From contig JADKEF010000001.1 in the NCBI GenBank assembly GCA_016718135.1, forward strand, positions 431,001-495,000: a stretch of DNA of 64,000 nt, in the 5' to 3' direction. This DNA comes from Acidobacteriota bacterium. Lineage in GTDB: Bacteria > Acidobacteriota > Blastocatellia > Pyrinomonadales > Pyrinomonadaceae. Below are positions 17,406-25,099 of the stretch, piece after piece. The notes under the pieces were generated by a model. The model was not told the DNA's origin and did no database searches. It saw only the letters and a list, made by a program, of their open reading frames with translations. The first letter of the stretch is position 1. Each line of letters opens with the position of its first letter. The position numbers were made by a program, and so were the translations under genes.

Positions 17406-17852
17406 ATGAAGATCTTGATAGCAACAGATGGGTCAGATTTTAGCAAGGCGGCGATCGATGAGGCATGCCGCATAGTCATTCGTCCTAAGGACGAGGTACT
17501 TGTTATCTCATGCTACGAGGATGCGTACCCGATCGCTGCCGAACCTTTTGCGATCTCGGCCGAGTTCTACCAGAAATTTGAAGACTCGATGAACGAACTC
17601 AGTGAAGGGTTTTTAAGCTCTGCGAAGGAGGAGATCGCTCAGAAAGGTCCGGAGGGCGTAACAATCTTGACCGAGGTCATCCGCGGATCCGCGGCTCAGG
17701 AAATAGTCGAACGAGCGGATAAATGGGGAGCGGATCTCATCGTTGTTGGATCACATGGTCGTGGTTTTTGGGGGCGGCTGCTCGGTTCCGTCTCAAACGG
17801 TGTTGTTCACCACGCACCCTGCACCGTTTTGGTCGTTAAGAAAAAGGCTTAA
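17406..17852 (+). CDS. Universal stress protein, UspA family, single domain
   Basis: A 148-residue cytoplasmic protein of the Usp fold. It opens with the characteristic strand MKILIATDGSDFSKAAIDEA and ends with the nucleotide-binding signature GSHGRGFWGRLLGSVSNG, which fits G-2x-G-9x-G(S/T), so ATP binding is likely. An AGGAG-type ribosome site lies just before the ATG. It is second in the DUF5335-USP-membrane protein operon and would share the sigma54-type promoter at 16937. A two-domain relative lies at 23436. Confidence 0.92.
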   Translation: MKILIATDGSDFSKAAIDEACRIVIRPKDEVLVISCYEDAYPIAAEPFAISAEFYQKFEDSMNELSEGFLSSAKEEIAQKGPEGVTILTEVIRGSAAQEIVERADKWGADLIVVGSHGRGFWGRLLGSVSNGVVHHAPCTVLVVKKKA

Positions 17853-17855
17853 TGG

Positions 17856-18263
17856 TTGAAAGATAGGTATAGCCACGCGATGCTGAGGGGGCTTCTGGTT
17901 TGGTTGGTGATAATCGTTGCTGAGACGATCCATGGCATTTTTCGTGGCCTATTCATAACGCCATACATAGGTGATCTGCGGGCAAGACAATTCGGAGTTC
18001 TCATTGGATCCCTTTTGATCCTTGCAATTGCCCTTCTGACGGTTCGATGGATAAATGGTTCCACGAGAGAATTTCTGTTGATCGGAGCAATCTGGGTGGT
18101 CTTGACCGTGATCTTTGAGGTCAGTTTAGGGCTCGCGCTCGGAATGTCGTCGGAGCGAATACTAGCAGATTACGATCTAAGAGCAGGCGGAATGATGATA
18201 TTCGGCCTGCTCTTCATGTTTGTCGCTCCATACCTGTCGGCAAGGCTACGAGGGGTCCTTTAG
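17856..18263 (+). CDS. Small integral membrane protein, four predicted helices
   Basis: A 135-residue hydrophobic protein with helices at roughly residues 11-31, 45-63, 74-96 and 110-130. The open frame starts with TTG at 17856, three bases after the stress-protein stop, and an ATG nine codons later (17880) is an alternative. I do not recognise the family. It is third in the DUF5335-USP operon and is encoded convergently with the DUF5335 gene at 18274. Confidence 0.65.
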   Translation: MKDRYSHAMLRGLLVWLVIIVAETIHGIFRGLFITPYIGDLRARQFGVLIGSLLILAIALLTVRWINGSTREFLLIGAIWVVLTVIFEVSLGLALGMSSERILADYDLRAGGMMIFGLLFMFVAPYLSARLRGVL

Positions 18264-18273
18264 AATAAATAGA

Positions 18274-18663
18274 CTATCCGGTAGTCGCGACCATTTCTAT
18301 CGTTGTAAATCCGACCAGCAGGTCGATCGGTTCGACAAAGCGTATCAGTGTCTTTGTGCCGTCAGCCTCTTCGACGGCAACTACGTCTCCGCGATCGTTT
18401 TCCGAGGCCAGAAAAGCGACTCTGACCGGGTTCAGGATCGTATGTGTTTGATGCTGATCAGTGGTTTCGCCAACAGACAAAACAAGAGTACTGGTTCCGT
18501 CAACTTCCTCAACCGTGATCCCATTGAACGGGAGCGAGATGTTCAGGATCTGATCACCCAAAGTTGGACTCAACACCTCGATTTCGGTTTTCCATTCAAA
18601 TCGTCGTTTGCTCAAAATATCAAAGAACTTTTTCCAATCTTCACGTTTTAGTTCGTAACTCAT
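18274..18663 (-). CDS. DUF5335 family protein (paralogue 2)
   Basis: A 129-residue soluble protein clearly related to the product of 17005-17388: LKREDWKKFFDILS at the N-terminus, LPFNGITVEEVDGT in the middle and TLIRFVEPIDLL near the end. AGGAGAAT precedes the ATG at 18663. It follows the flavoprotein gene by 15 bases and probably shares its transcript and the sigma54-type promoter at 19831-19846. Function unknown. Confidence 0.75.
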   Translation of the reverse strand: MSYELKREDWKKFFDILSKRRFEWKTEIEVLSPTLGDQILNISLPFNGITVEEVDGTSTLVLSVGETTDQHQTHTILNPVRVAFLASENDRGDVVAVEEADGTKTLIRFVEPIDLLVGFTTIEMVATTG

Positions 18664-18678
18664 AATATTCTCCTAAAC

Positions 18679-19806
18679 TTAGCGGTTGCGTAGCTTCCAC
18701 CACCTGTCATGGGCTTCCTTAGCCCAGCCCCAGAGTGTTCCTTTTTTGAGTCGATACATCGAGTCGTCCCAAATGCCATAGTGCAGATAGATCGAATCGG
18801 GTCCGCCCGCATCAATTACCGTTGCGATCTCGTGATAATAGGTCGTTTCCGGTTGACTGCTGTTTATCTCACTGATCAGATTCGCAGCCGCGACCTCGGC
18901 CTGGCGGACTGCCATATGCGCGAATTTCGGACCGGAGAAAGCGACGATGTCGCCGACCGCGTACGAGCTCTCGAGGCCGGATATCTTCATCCGATCGTCG
19001 ACCAAGACAAAATCCTCTGCGTCCACGATCCCTTCGCGGCGAAGCTGTGCATTTCCTCGAAATGGCGGTACCAGCATCAGCAGGTCGTATTCGATCTTGT
19101 TCTTCTGGGATGAGATCAGATGTTCGGGCGTGATCTCGCTGATAGGGAAGTCGTAAAGAACGTTGATATGGTGGCGGGCAAACGCACTCTCGAGTTCCTT
19201 GTGGAGCGATGCACCGCCAAACGCAGATTGCAGCGATTCGGGAAAGACGACAGAAAGATGAACTTCACCTCCGGCGATCTGTTTCTCGAATCTTTTAGCG
19301 AGTGCAAAGGCGGTTTCACATACCGGAACCGGGAGTCGGGCACCGGGGCAAAGCCCGACGATGATCTTGCCACGATCAAAATTGCTCGCGGCCTTACCGA
19401 ATTTTAGTGCGGCGCCGGTTCCAAGAAGGTGGTTCGAGTATTCAAAAAAGCCAGGAACTCTGCCGGTTGCTAACCGGCGTCCGATTGCGACCACCAGAAA
19501 GTCGTAGTGTATTTCACCAGATATATCATCTCCGGCGATCATTGCCTTCTTTCCCGACGAATCGAGTTCGATCATCTCTCCTTCGATGTATCGAACACCG
19601 ACGCCCTTCAGCTTTGTGGCAAGGTCGAACGTAATGTCGTCGGCGGAGCATTGGCCAAACGCAAGGTGTACGAGACCCGGATAGAATGTGAATTTTCTAC
19701 TCGGGGCTACAACCGTTATATCGTGGGTCGAATCAATAGACGACGCCAGACGCTCTGCTACGATCAAGCCACCAAAACCGCCGCCTAAGATCAATATCTT
19801 TGCCAT
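18679..19806 (-). CDS. FAD-dependent oxidoreductase, sulfide:quinone-reductase-like
   Basis: A 375-residue flavoprotein of the pyridine nucleotide-disulfide/SQR-like superfamily. The N-terminal Rossmann motif ILGGGFGGL (about residues 5-13) binds FAD, the second dinucleotide-binding boundary is YDFLVVAIGR (101-110), and YAVGDIVAF is the C-terminal FAD contact. Cysteines occur at about 53, 153 and 163 (CPGARLPVPVC). I see no cysteine in the C-terminal third, where true sulfide:quinone reductases keep their second catalytic one, so sulfide oxidation should not be assumed. The C-terminus (LWGWAKEAHDRWWKLRNR) is amphipathic and could touch the membrane, as in quinone-reducing members. A GGGAAGG ribosome site precedes the ATG. 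Confidence 0.75.
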   Translation of the reverse strand: MAKILILGGGFGGLIVAERLASSIDSTHDITVVAPSRKFTFYPGLVHLAFGQCSADDITFDLATKLKGVGVRYIEGEMIELDSSGKKAMIAGDDISGEIHYDFLVVAIGRRLATGRVPGFFEYSNHLLGTGAALKFGKAASNFDRGKIIVGLCPGARLPVPVCETAFALAKRFEKQIAGGEVHLSVVFPESLQSAFGGASLHKELESAFARHHINVLYDFPISEITPEHLISSQKNKIEYDLLMLVPPFRGNAQLRREGIVDAEDFVLVDDRMKISGLESSYAVGDIVAFSGPKFAHMAVRQAEVAAANLISEINSSQPETTYYHEIATVIDAGGPDSIYLHYGIWDDSMYRLKKGTLWGWAKEAHDRWWKLRNR

Positions 19807-19830
19807 ATGAACCTTCCCGAAGAGTGTTAA

Positions 19831-19846
19831 AGCAAAACCCGTACCG
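19831..19846 (-). promoter_or_regulatory. Sigma54-type promoter of the flavoprotein-DUF5335 operon
   Basis: Read on the minus strand, CGGTACGGGTTTTGCT fits TGGCACGN4TTGCW with two mismatches and exact GG-N10-GC spacing. The predicted start near 19820 gives a leader of about 15 bases before the ATG at 19806, containing the ribosome site. Confidence 0.5.
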
Positions 19847-19920
19847 TTGTGAGATTACCCCGTTTATCGACGCCGTTAGTAGAAAAACCGTCGAGCCAAC
19901 GTGAAAACTTCGCGCAGCCC

Positions 19921-19934
19921 GTAGAAATATCCGC
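19921..19934 (-). promoter_or_regulatory. Upstream activator-like motif, copy 2
   Basis: Minus-strand reading GCGGA-TATT-TCTAC, 75 bp upstream of the sigma54-type promoter at 19846. It has the same pattern and orientation as the motifs at 16828 and 23316. Confidence 0.4.
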
Positions 19935-19947
19935 GATCTCGCCTCCA

Positions 19948-21882
19948 TTAACTTTTCAATACCATGGCGACGGTTGTCAGGAGTTTTTCGGCCGTGAAGG
20001 GCTTTGAGAGGATATTATCGATCTGCAATTCAGCGAGCTCGGCCGACTTGCCATCACTGATCAAGCCGCTCATAGCCACGATCTTGATCTCCGGCTTCAT
20101 CTTTATAAGAGCCCGGATCAATGAGGCTCCGTCCATATAGGGCATTGCCATATCAGTCAGAACGAGCGCGATCTGATCGTGTTGCTGTGAATACGTTGCT
20201 AGCGCATCAGTGCCGTCAACCGCCGTGACTGCATCGTAGCCGAAGCGCTTAAGGGTGGCCATGGTTACCTCTCGAATATTCTTCTCGTCGTCGACGACCA
20301 TGATCAACTCACCGTTCCCAATGGGAAGGTTGCTTTTTAGATCAACCGCAACAGCGTCATTCTGGGTCTCAAAAGCGGGGAAGTATATCGAGAATCGGGT
20401 TCCTTTTGACGGTTCGCTATAAACGTTCACAAACCCACCGTGGCTCTTTACGATAGTCAAGGTCGTGGCGAGCCCGAGTCCAGTGCCTTTACCAACTTCT
20501 TTTGTCGTAAAGAATGGATCGAAGATACGCTGCAGCACATCGAGTGTCATTCCAGTTCCGGTGTCCGAGACTGTCAAATGAACGAAATTGCCTGGATCTG
20601 CATCGATATTCATCTTGGCGTAATTATCATCAACCAAGATATTAGAACCTTTGATCGTCAGAGTGCCCCCCATCGGCATAGCGTCGCGGGCGTTTATGCA
20701 GACGTTCATCAGAACCTGGTGTATCTGTGTCGGATCGGCAGAAATTACCCAAAGATCCGGCGGGATATCAAATTTAACCGTGATCGATCGAGGCAAGGTT
20801 TCCGTTAACACCGCAACGAGATCCTTCACAATATGCTTCAGCTGAACACGAACACGTTCGCCGGTCATGCCTCGGGCAAATGTTAAGACCTGCTTGACCA
20901 ACTCTGTTCCGCGTTCAGCATTTTCCTTGATCATGCTTAGCCAACGCGACGTCTCGGAGTCATTCTCGTTGAGCTGGAGCATGTCGACCGACATCATTAT
21001 GGGCGAGAGAATATTGTTGAGGTCGTGTGCAATGCCGCCGGCGAGCGTTCCTATCGACTCCATTCGCTGTGCCCGGAAGAGGTGTTCCTGGGTGCGTTTC
21101 TGTTCGGTTACGTCGGTATTGATGATCAGGTAGTAGTCCGGAACTCCTTTTTCATCTCGAACAAGCGTCCAACGGCTTTCGATGGTTATGGATTCTCCGG
21201 ATCTTTTGCTTTGGGACGTCTCTGACTTCCATTCGTCCGAATTCTCCAGAGCTGCTCGCGCCTGCAGGAGGTGTTCGCGGTCATTCTCACCGATCAACTC
21301 AACAATGTTTCGCCCGAGAGCGGCCTCGGCCGGCCATCCGTAAACCCTCTCCGCCCCCTTATTCCAATAAAGTATCTCGTAATTGAGGTCACAAACAAGG
21401 ATGGCATCCTGAGTTTTATCCAGGAGCGAGGCCTGCTGACGGATCCTTTCTTCGCCCAGCTTTCGTTCCGTGATCTCGTATCTGATCGCAACATATTGAA
21501 ACGGCTTTTTTTCCTTGTCTAGGAAAGGGATGATCGTTGTATCGACCCAATAGAGCGATCCATCTTTCGCCCGATTGCGTATTTCACCTCGCCAAATCTG
21601 TCCGTTCGCGATCGTTTTCCACAGATCCTTAAAAAAATCCTTCGAATGATAGGTTGAATTAATGATCCGGTGATCTTGCCCGAGGAGTTCCTCGCGGGTA
21701 TATTTTGAGATCTCGCAGAATTTGTCGTTGATGTAGGTGATGCGACCGCGCTGGTCGGTCATAGCGACGATCGCCGCCTCGTCGAGCGCGTGCTTGAGGT
21801 CGGCGACCTCTTTCAAGACGTCAGGATCCGCTTCGATTTCCGCTTGACTATGGGCCTTTGTGTTTGACTGTTTATCAGGCAT
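19948..21882 (-). CDS. Hybrid sensor histidine kinase (PAS-PAS-HisKA-HATPase-receiver)
   Basis: A 644-residue cytoplasmic kinase with no membrane segment. Order: a first PAS domain (about 25-145; an Aer-like DHRIINSTYHSKDFF stretch suggests a redox or flavin-type sensor, by inference), a second PAS (150-265), a HisKA domain with the phospho-accepting His in GIAHDLNNILSP (about 280), an HATPase domain with NVCINARDAMP, DTGTGM and GKGTGLGLA boxes, and a C-terminal receiver domain with acidic VVDDE and the acceptor Asp in LVLTDMAMPYMDG. It overlaps the end of the upstream regulator gene by 8 bases, so the two are translationally coupled and almost certainly a cognate pair. Confidence 0.92.
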   Translation of the reverse strand: MPDKQSNTKAHSQAEIEADPDVLKEVADLKHALDEAAIVAMTDQRGRITYINDKFCEISKYTREELLGQDHRIINSTYHSKDFFKDLWKTIANGQIWRGEIRNRAKDGSLYWVDTTIIPFLDKEKKPFQYVAIRYEITERKLGEERIRQQASLLDKTQDAILVCDLNYEILYWNKGAERVYGWPAEAALGRNIVELIGENDREHLLQARAALENSDEWKSETSQSKRSGESITIESRWTLVRDEKGVPDYYLIINTDVTEQKRTQEHLFRAQRMESIGTLAGGIAHDLNNILSPIMMSVDMLQLNENDSETSRWLSMIKENAERGTELVKQVLTFARGMTGERVRVQLKHIVKDLVAVLTETLPRSITVKFDIPPDLWVISADPTQIHQVLMNVCINARDAMPMGGTLTIKGSNILVDDNYAKMNIDADPGNFVHLTVSDTGTGMTLDVLQRIFDPFFTTKEVGKGTGLGLATTLTIVKSHGGFVNVYSEPSKGTRFSIYFPAFETQNDAVAVDLKSNLPIGNGELIMVVDDEKNIREVTMATLKRFGYDAVTAVDGTDALATYSQQHDQIALVLTDMAMPYMDGASLIRALIKMKPEIKIVAMSGLISDGKSAELAELQIDNILSKPFTAEKLLTTVAMVLKS

Positions 21883-23260
21883 CAGCCTCGTATCCTGCTT
21901 TTCTGAGCTTGTATCGGAGTTGATCCCGCGAGATGTCGAGTAGTTTGGCTGCTCTCGTCAGATTACCATTCGTTCGCTCAAACGCCTGTCTAACGAGTTC
22001 AAATTCAACCGATTCAAGCGGAATTCCTTCCAAGGGGAGTCGGAAAAGTCCTGTTTCACAGCTCTCGCCGGTCAACGTAGCCAGCATATCCGCCGGTAAA
22101 TGGGCGGATGTGACCGTGTGGCCATCCTCGAGGATAGATGCGCGTTCAATCACGTTACGAAGTTCTCTCACGTTTCCGCTCCAGCGATAATGCATAAAGA
22201 TCTTCTCAACTTCGGGTGCAAGGCCGACGAGAGCATTTCCGCGACGCTTGAGATTGGCCCGGTCAATGTAGTGTTTAGCGAGGAGTAAGACATCTTTGCC
22301 ACGGTCCCTAAGCGGCGGAATATCTACCTGTATCACCGAGAGTCTAAAATAAAGGTCGAGCCGAAAATTACCAGCTTCGCTTTCTTGTTTGAGATTGCGG
22401 TTGGAGGCAGCGATGATACGGGAGTGCAGGTTGATATCCTTCAAGCCTCCAACCCGACGGAAAGTGCCTTCTTCCAGTACCCGGAGCAGCTTTGCCTGAA
22501 GTGCAAGTTCCATCTCGCCGATCTCGTCCAGGAAGATGGTTCCGCCATGAGCTTGTTCAAAAAGGCCCTCTTTCTTTTGCTTAGCGTCGGTGAAGGCTCC
22601 TTTTTCATAGCCGAAAAGCTCCGATTCAATAAGATTCGCTGGCAGGGCGGCGCAATTGATCGCAAGATAAGGAGCGTTGGCTCGTTCCGAAGCGTAATGG
22701 ATCGCCCTTGCAAATAGGTCCTTTCCGGTGCCGGTCTCTCCGTTCAGCAAGATAGAGCCAACGTCAGACGCAGCAACGCGGCGGGCAAGGTCGATGGCTT
22801 TCTTCATCGTCTCGGATTCGCCGATGATCTCTTCAAAACTAAATCCAAGTTTGCTGGCGGTTCGAACCCGATCGACCTCTCGCCGGAGCTCGCGAGTTTC
22901 CGCCGCATTCCTAAGCGTTACCCGTAATTCCTCAATACGTACAGGTTTGCCGATAAAATCGTGAGCTCCGCCCCGAAGAGCCGCGACCGTGTTTCCAACA
23001 TCCACGTTTCCTGTGATCATCACGGCAATGGTCTCGGGTGTCTTTTCCTTGATGTATTTGAGCACGTCGAGGCCCGAGCCATCCGGCAGATCGATGTCGA
23101 GAAGTACGATCGCAGGATCCTCGTCGGCATGGGCTTTCTTAGCTGATAACACGCTATCAGCTTCGACAGTCTCATATTGCCAGCTTTTGAGAGCCTCGCT
23201 CAGAGCCATCCGCACAAAGCGGTCGTCGTCGACGATTAGAACTTTCCCTAACGTGTTCAT
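21875..23260 (-). CDS. Sigma54-dependent response regulator, NtrC family
   Basis: Receiver domain (LIVDDD, acceptor Asp in VLLDIDLPDGSG), central AAA+ ATPase with Walker A GETGTGKD, sigma54-contact loop GAFTDA in place of the usual GAFTGA, Walker B GGTIFLDEIGEM, and a C-terminal Fis-type helix-turn-helix (LTRAAKLLDISRDQLRYKL). The product has 461 residues from the ATG at 23260; an open extension of 12 codons to 23296 is less likely because the receiver fold begins right after MNTLGKV. TATAAT on the minus strand at 23278-23283 may be its -10 box. It is the obvious candidate activator of the sigma54-type promoters at 16937, 19846 and 23391, and perhaps 30667 and 43129. Confidence 0.95.
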   Translation of the reverse strand: MNTLGKVLIVDDDRFVRMALSEALKSWQYETVEADSVLSAKKAHADEDPAIVLLDIDLPDGSGLDVLKYIKEKTPETIAVMITGNVDVGNTVAALRGGAHDFIGKPVRIEELRVTLRNAAETRELRREVDRVRTASKLGFSFEEIIGESETMKKAIDLARRVAASDVGSILLNGETGTGKDLFARAIHYASERANAPYLAINCAALPANLIESELFGYEKGAFTDAKQKKEGLFEQAHGGTIFLDEIGEMELALQAKLLRVLEEGTFRRVGGLKDINLHSRIIAASNRNLKQESEAGNFRLDLYFRLSVIQVDIPPLRDRGKDVLLLAKHYIDRANLKRRGNALVGLAPEVEKIFMHYRWSGNVRELRNVIERASILEDGHTVTSAHLPADMLATLTGESCETGLFRLPLEGIPLESVEFELVRQAFERTNGNLTRAAKLLDISRDQLRYKLRKAGYEADA

Positions 23261-23315
23261 ATTTTGCAGCTTACCCTCATTATACCTACATTCCATCTAA
23301 AAAGTAGTAGCTACC

Positions 23316-23329
23316 GCGAAATTATCCAC
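23316..23329 (+). promoter_or_regulatory. Upstream activator-like motif, copy 3
   Basis: GCGAA-ATTA-TCCAC, 65 bp upstream of the sigma54-type promoter at 23391 and in the same orientation as copies 1 and 2. It contains TTATCCACA, which equals the DnaA box consensus, but the shared context with the other copies favours an activator site. Confidence 0.4.
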
Positions 23330-23390
23330 ACTTGGGCCTCTCAGTTGGCTGTAAAGTCGCGGAATTGTGCCTCATTCCAGCCCGATCGAG

Positions 23391-23406
23391 TGGCACACCT
23401 GTTGCT
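23391..23406 (+). promoter_or_regulatory. Sigma54-type promoter of the tandem universal stress protein
   Basis: TGGCACACCTGTTGCT matches TGGCACGN4TTGCW at all but one position, with exact GG-N10-GC spacing. The predicted start near 23416 lies 20 bases before the ATG. Confidence 0.75.
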
Positions 23407-23435
23407 ATCGCTAGGTAGAGACAGCCTTTGATCCT

Positions 23436-24365
23436 ATGAAAATACTCATCGCATACGATGGATCACATTGTGCAGAATCTGCACTTGATGATCTCGTGCG
23501 AGCCGGACTACCGTCGGAGGGGGAGGTTCTGGTCGTTACGGTGGCTGAGGTTTGGCTGCCGCCGCCTGAGTCAACAGAGCAGATCGACGAATTCGTCGAA
23601 GAACTTCTCGCAAAGCATAGAGAAAAGGGCAAACGCCTCATGAACGAAGCCGAGATAAAGGCAAGACATGCGGCTGCCCGTATCAAACGAACGTTGCCAG
23701 GTTGGACTGTAAAACATCTGGCCACCTACGGGTCGGCGAGCTGGGAGATCTTGACGGCCGCTGATGAACTTAACCCGGAGCTGATAATAGTTGGCTCGCA
23801 CGGGCATTCCGTTCTCGGACGGCTGCTTCTTGGAAGTGTGTCGCAAAAGGTGCTTACCGAAGCGAAGTCATCCGTTAGGATAGCTAGAGGCAGGGTTGAG
23901 GTCGATCCCGCTCCGGGGCGGATCATGGTTGGATTTGACGGATCGAACGGGGCGAACGCCGCCGTCGAGACCGTCCGGCAACGGAAATGGGCCGATGGGA
24001 CTATGGTTCGGCTTGTCGCGGCCACCGATTCCGTTGTTCCGACTGCGATCGGACGGTTCATCCCCTCGGTCTCGGACTGGGCAGACGACGAATCCAAACT
24101 TGAGCACATGTGGATCGAGCAGCTTCTCCAGAAGGCGGCGGCTACGCTCGCCGGCACAAACCTGTCTGTGGAGACTCAAATTGTCGAGGGCAACCCGAAC
24201 GACATTCTGGTTCGCGAGGCCGAAAAATGGCACGCAGACTGCATTTTTGTCGGTGCGAACGCCTATGGGAGCCGACTTGAGAGGTTCCTCCTGGGAAGCA
24301 CCTCTTCCGCGGTCGCATCCCGAGCAGCATGTTCGGTCGAGGTTATCCGGCTACCGGCGAAGTAG
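23436..24365 (+). CDS. Tandem-domain universal stress protein
   Basis: A 309-residue protein with two Usp domains. The first begins MKILIAYDGSHCAESALDDL and ends with GSHGHSVLGRLLLGSVSQK; the second begins around residue 163 with RIMVGFDGSNGANAAVE and ends with GANAYGSRLERFLLGSTSSAV. Both ends fit the ATP-binding G-2x-G-9x-G(S/T) pattern. The gene diverges from the NtrC-family regulator and has a near-perfect sigma54-type promoter, so it is the best candidate direct target of that regulator. Its 3' end overlaps the convergent TPR gene by 103 bp. Confidence 0.93.
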   Translation: MKILIAYDGSHCAESALDDLVRAGLPSEGEVLVVTVAEVWLPPPESTEQIDEFVEELLAKHREKGKRLMNEAEIKARHAAARIKRTLPGWTVKHLATYGSASWEILTAADELNPELIIVGSHGHSVLGRLLLGSVSQKVLTEAKSSVRIARGRVEVDPAPGRIMVGFDGSNGANAAVETVRQRKWADGTMVRLVAATDSVVPTAIGRFIPSVSDWADDESKLEHMWIEQLLQKAAATLAGTNLSVETQIVEGNPNDILVREAEKWHADCIFVGANAYGSRLERFLLGSTSSAVASRAACSVEVIRLPAK

Positions 24366-25090
24366 TCACTTTTCTCGATCTCTTTAATTCCATCCCGCAA
24401 CTGGGTCAAAGCAGAGTTCTTGGGATCTACGCTCTCAAGCTTCGCTAGAATCTCCGTTGCTTTAGCTGGGTCGTTTTTCTTCGAATACGCTACAGTCAAA
24501 TTCTGTAACGTCTGAATGTGATTCGGATCAATGGCGAGTGAGCGATTAAATTCCTGTATCGCACGGTCATAGTCCGGCGGAGTGCGAAAGACGTAGATCA
24601 GGCCAAGGTCGGTCCGGACGCTGGCATCATCGGCTTTTTTCGCCAAAGCAGCCGTATACCACTTCTCAGCATCTTCCCATTTCTCGGCGTCGAAATATGT
24701 GTTTCCAAGGCTAACCATTGTTTCGCGATTTTCGGGCTTCAGCTTAATCGCAATATTGAGATATTTTAGAGCGTCGTCGAACCTGCTGATCCGATAGTAG
24801 ACGTCAGCTGCCTTCACTTGTGCGTCGAAATCGCCGGGTGCAGCCTTTGCGGCATCAATAGTTTCTTGCACTGCAACATCCATCTCCCCGCCGGAGCCTC
24901 CTGGTACTTGTCCGATGTTAGGATGTCCCGGTGGAATGGTGGCATCACTGGCAACTGCGGGCGCTGACGGCGCCGTTGGAGACGAGGTCGAGGCAACCCC
25001 CGTTTGGTTGATCGAATTTGCAAAAAAGAAACCGATAACAAGCCCGGCCGTAAGACCGGTGATTCCAAATACAAGACTTTCTTTCTTCAT
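24263..25090 (-). CDS. TPR protein linked to cytochrome c maturation
   Basis: A 275-residue protein with an N-terminal signal anchor (about residues 7-27), a Ser/Ala/Pro-rich linker, and at least four tetratricopeptide repeats (about 90-235; AADVYYRISRFDDALKYLN, LGNTYFDAEKWEDAEKW and following). It is the last gene of the resB-ccsA operon, 9 bases after ccsA, and resembles CcmH/NrfG-type periplasmic TPR factors that present apocytochromes. That role is inferred from context. The C-terminal 35 or so residues read antisense to the tandem stress protein gene and look unusual, so the functional part may end earlier. Confidence 0.8.
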   Translation of the reverse strand: MKKESLVFGITGLTAGLVIGFFFANSINQTGVASTSSPTAPSAPAVASDATIPPGHPNIGQVPGGSGGEMDVAVQETIDAAKAAPGDFDAQVKAADVYYRISRFDDALKYLNIAIKLKPENRETMVSLGNTYFDAEKWEDAEKWYTAALAKKADDASVRTDLGLIYVFRTPPDYDRAIQEFNRSLAIDPNHIQTLQNLTVAYSKKNDPAKATEILAKLESVDPKNSALTQLRDGIKEIEKSDYFAGSRITSTEHAARDATAEEVLPRRNLSSRLP

Positions 25091-25099
25091 GATTGTTTT

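Noticed and set aside
18679..19806. Calling the flavoprotein a true sulfide:quinone oxidoreductase
   Set aside because: The C-terminal catalytic cysteine is not seen and no sulfur-metabolism genes are nearby, so only the broader superfamily is claimed.
23321..23329. TTATCCACA as a DnaA box or origin
   Set aside because: A single copy with no cluster, AT-rich unwinding region or dnaA/dnaN nearby. The flanking bases match the activator-like motif at two other promoters.
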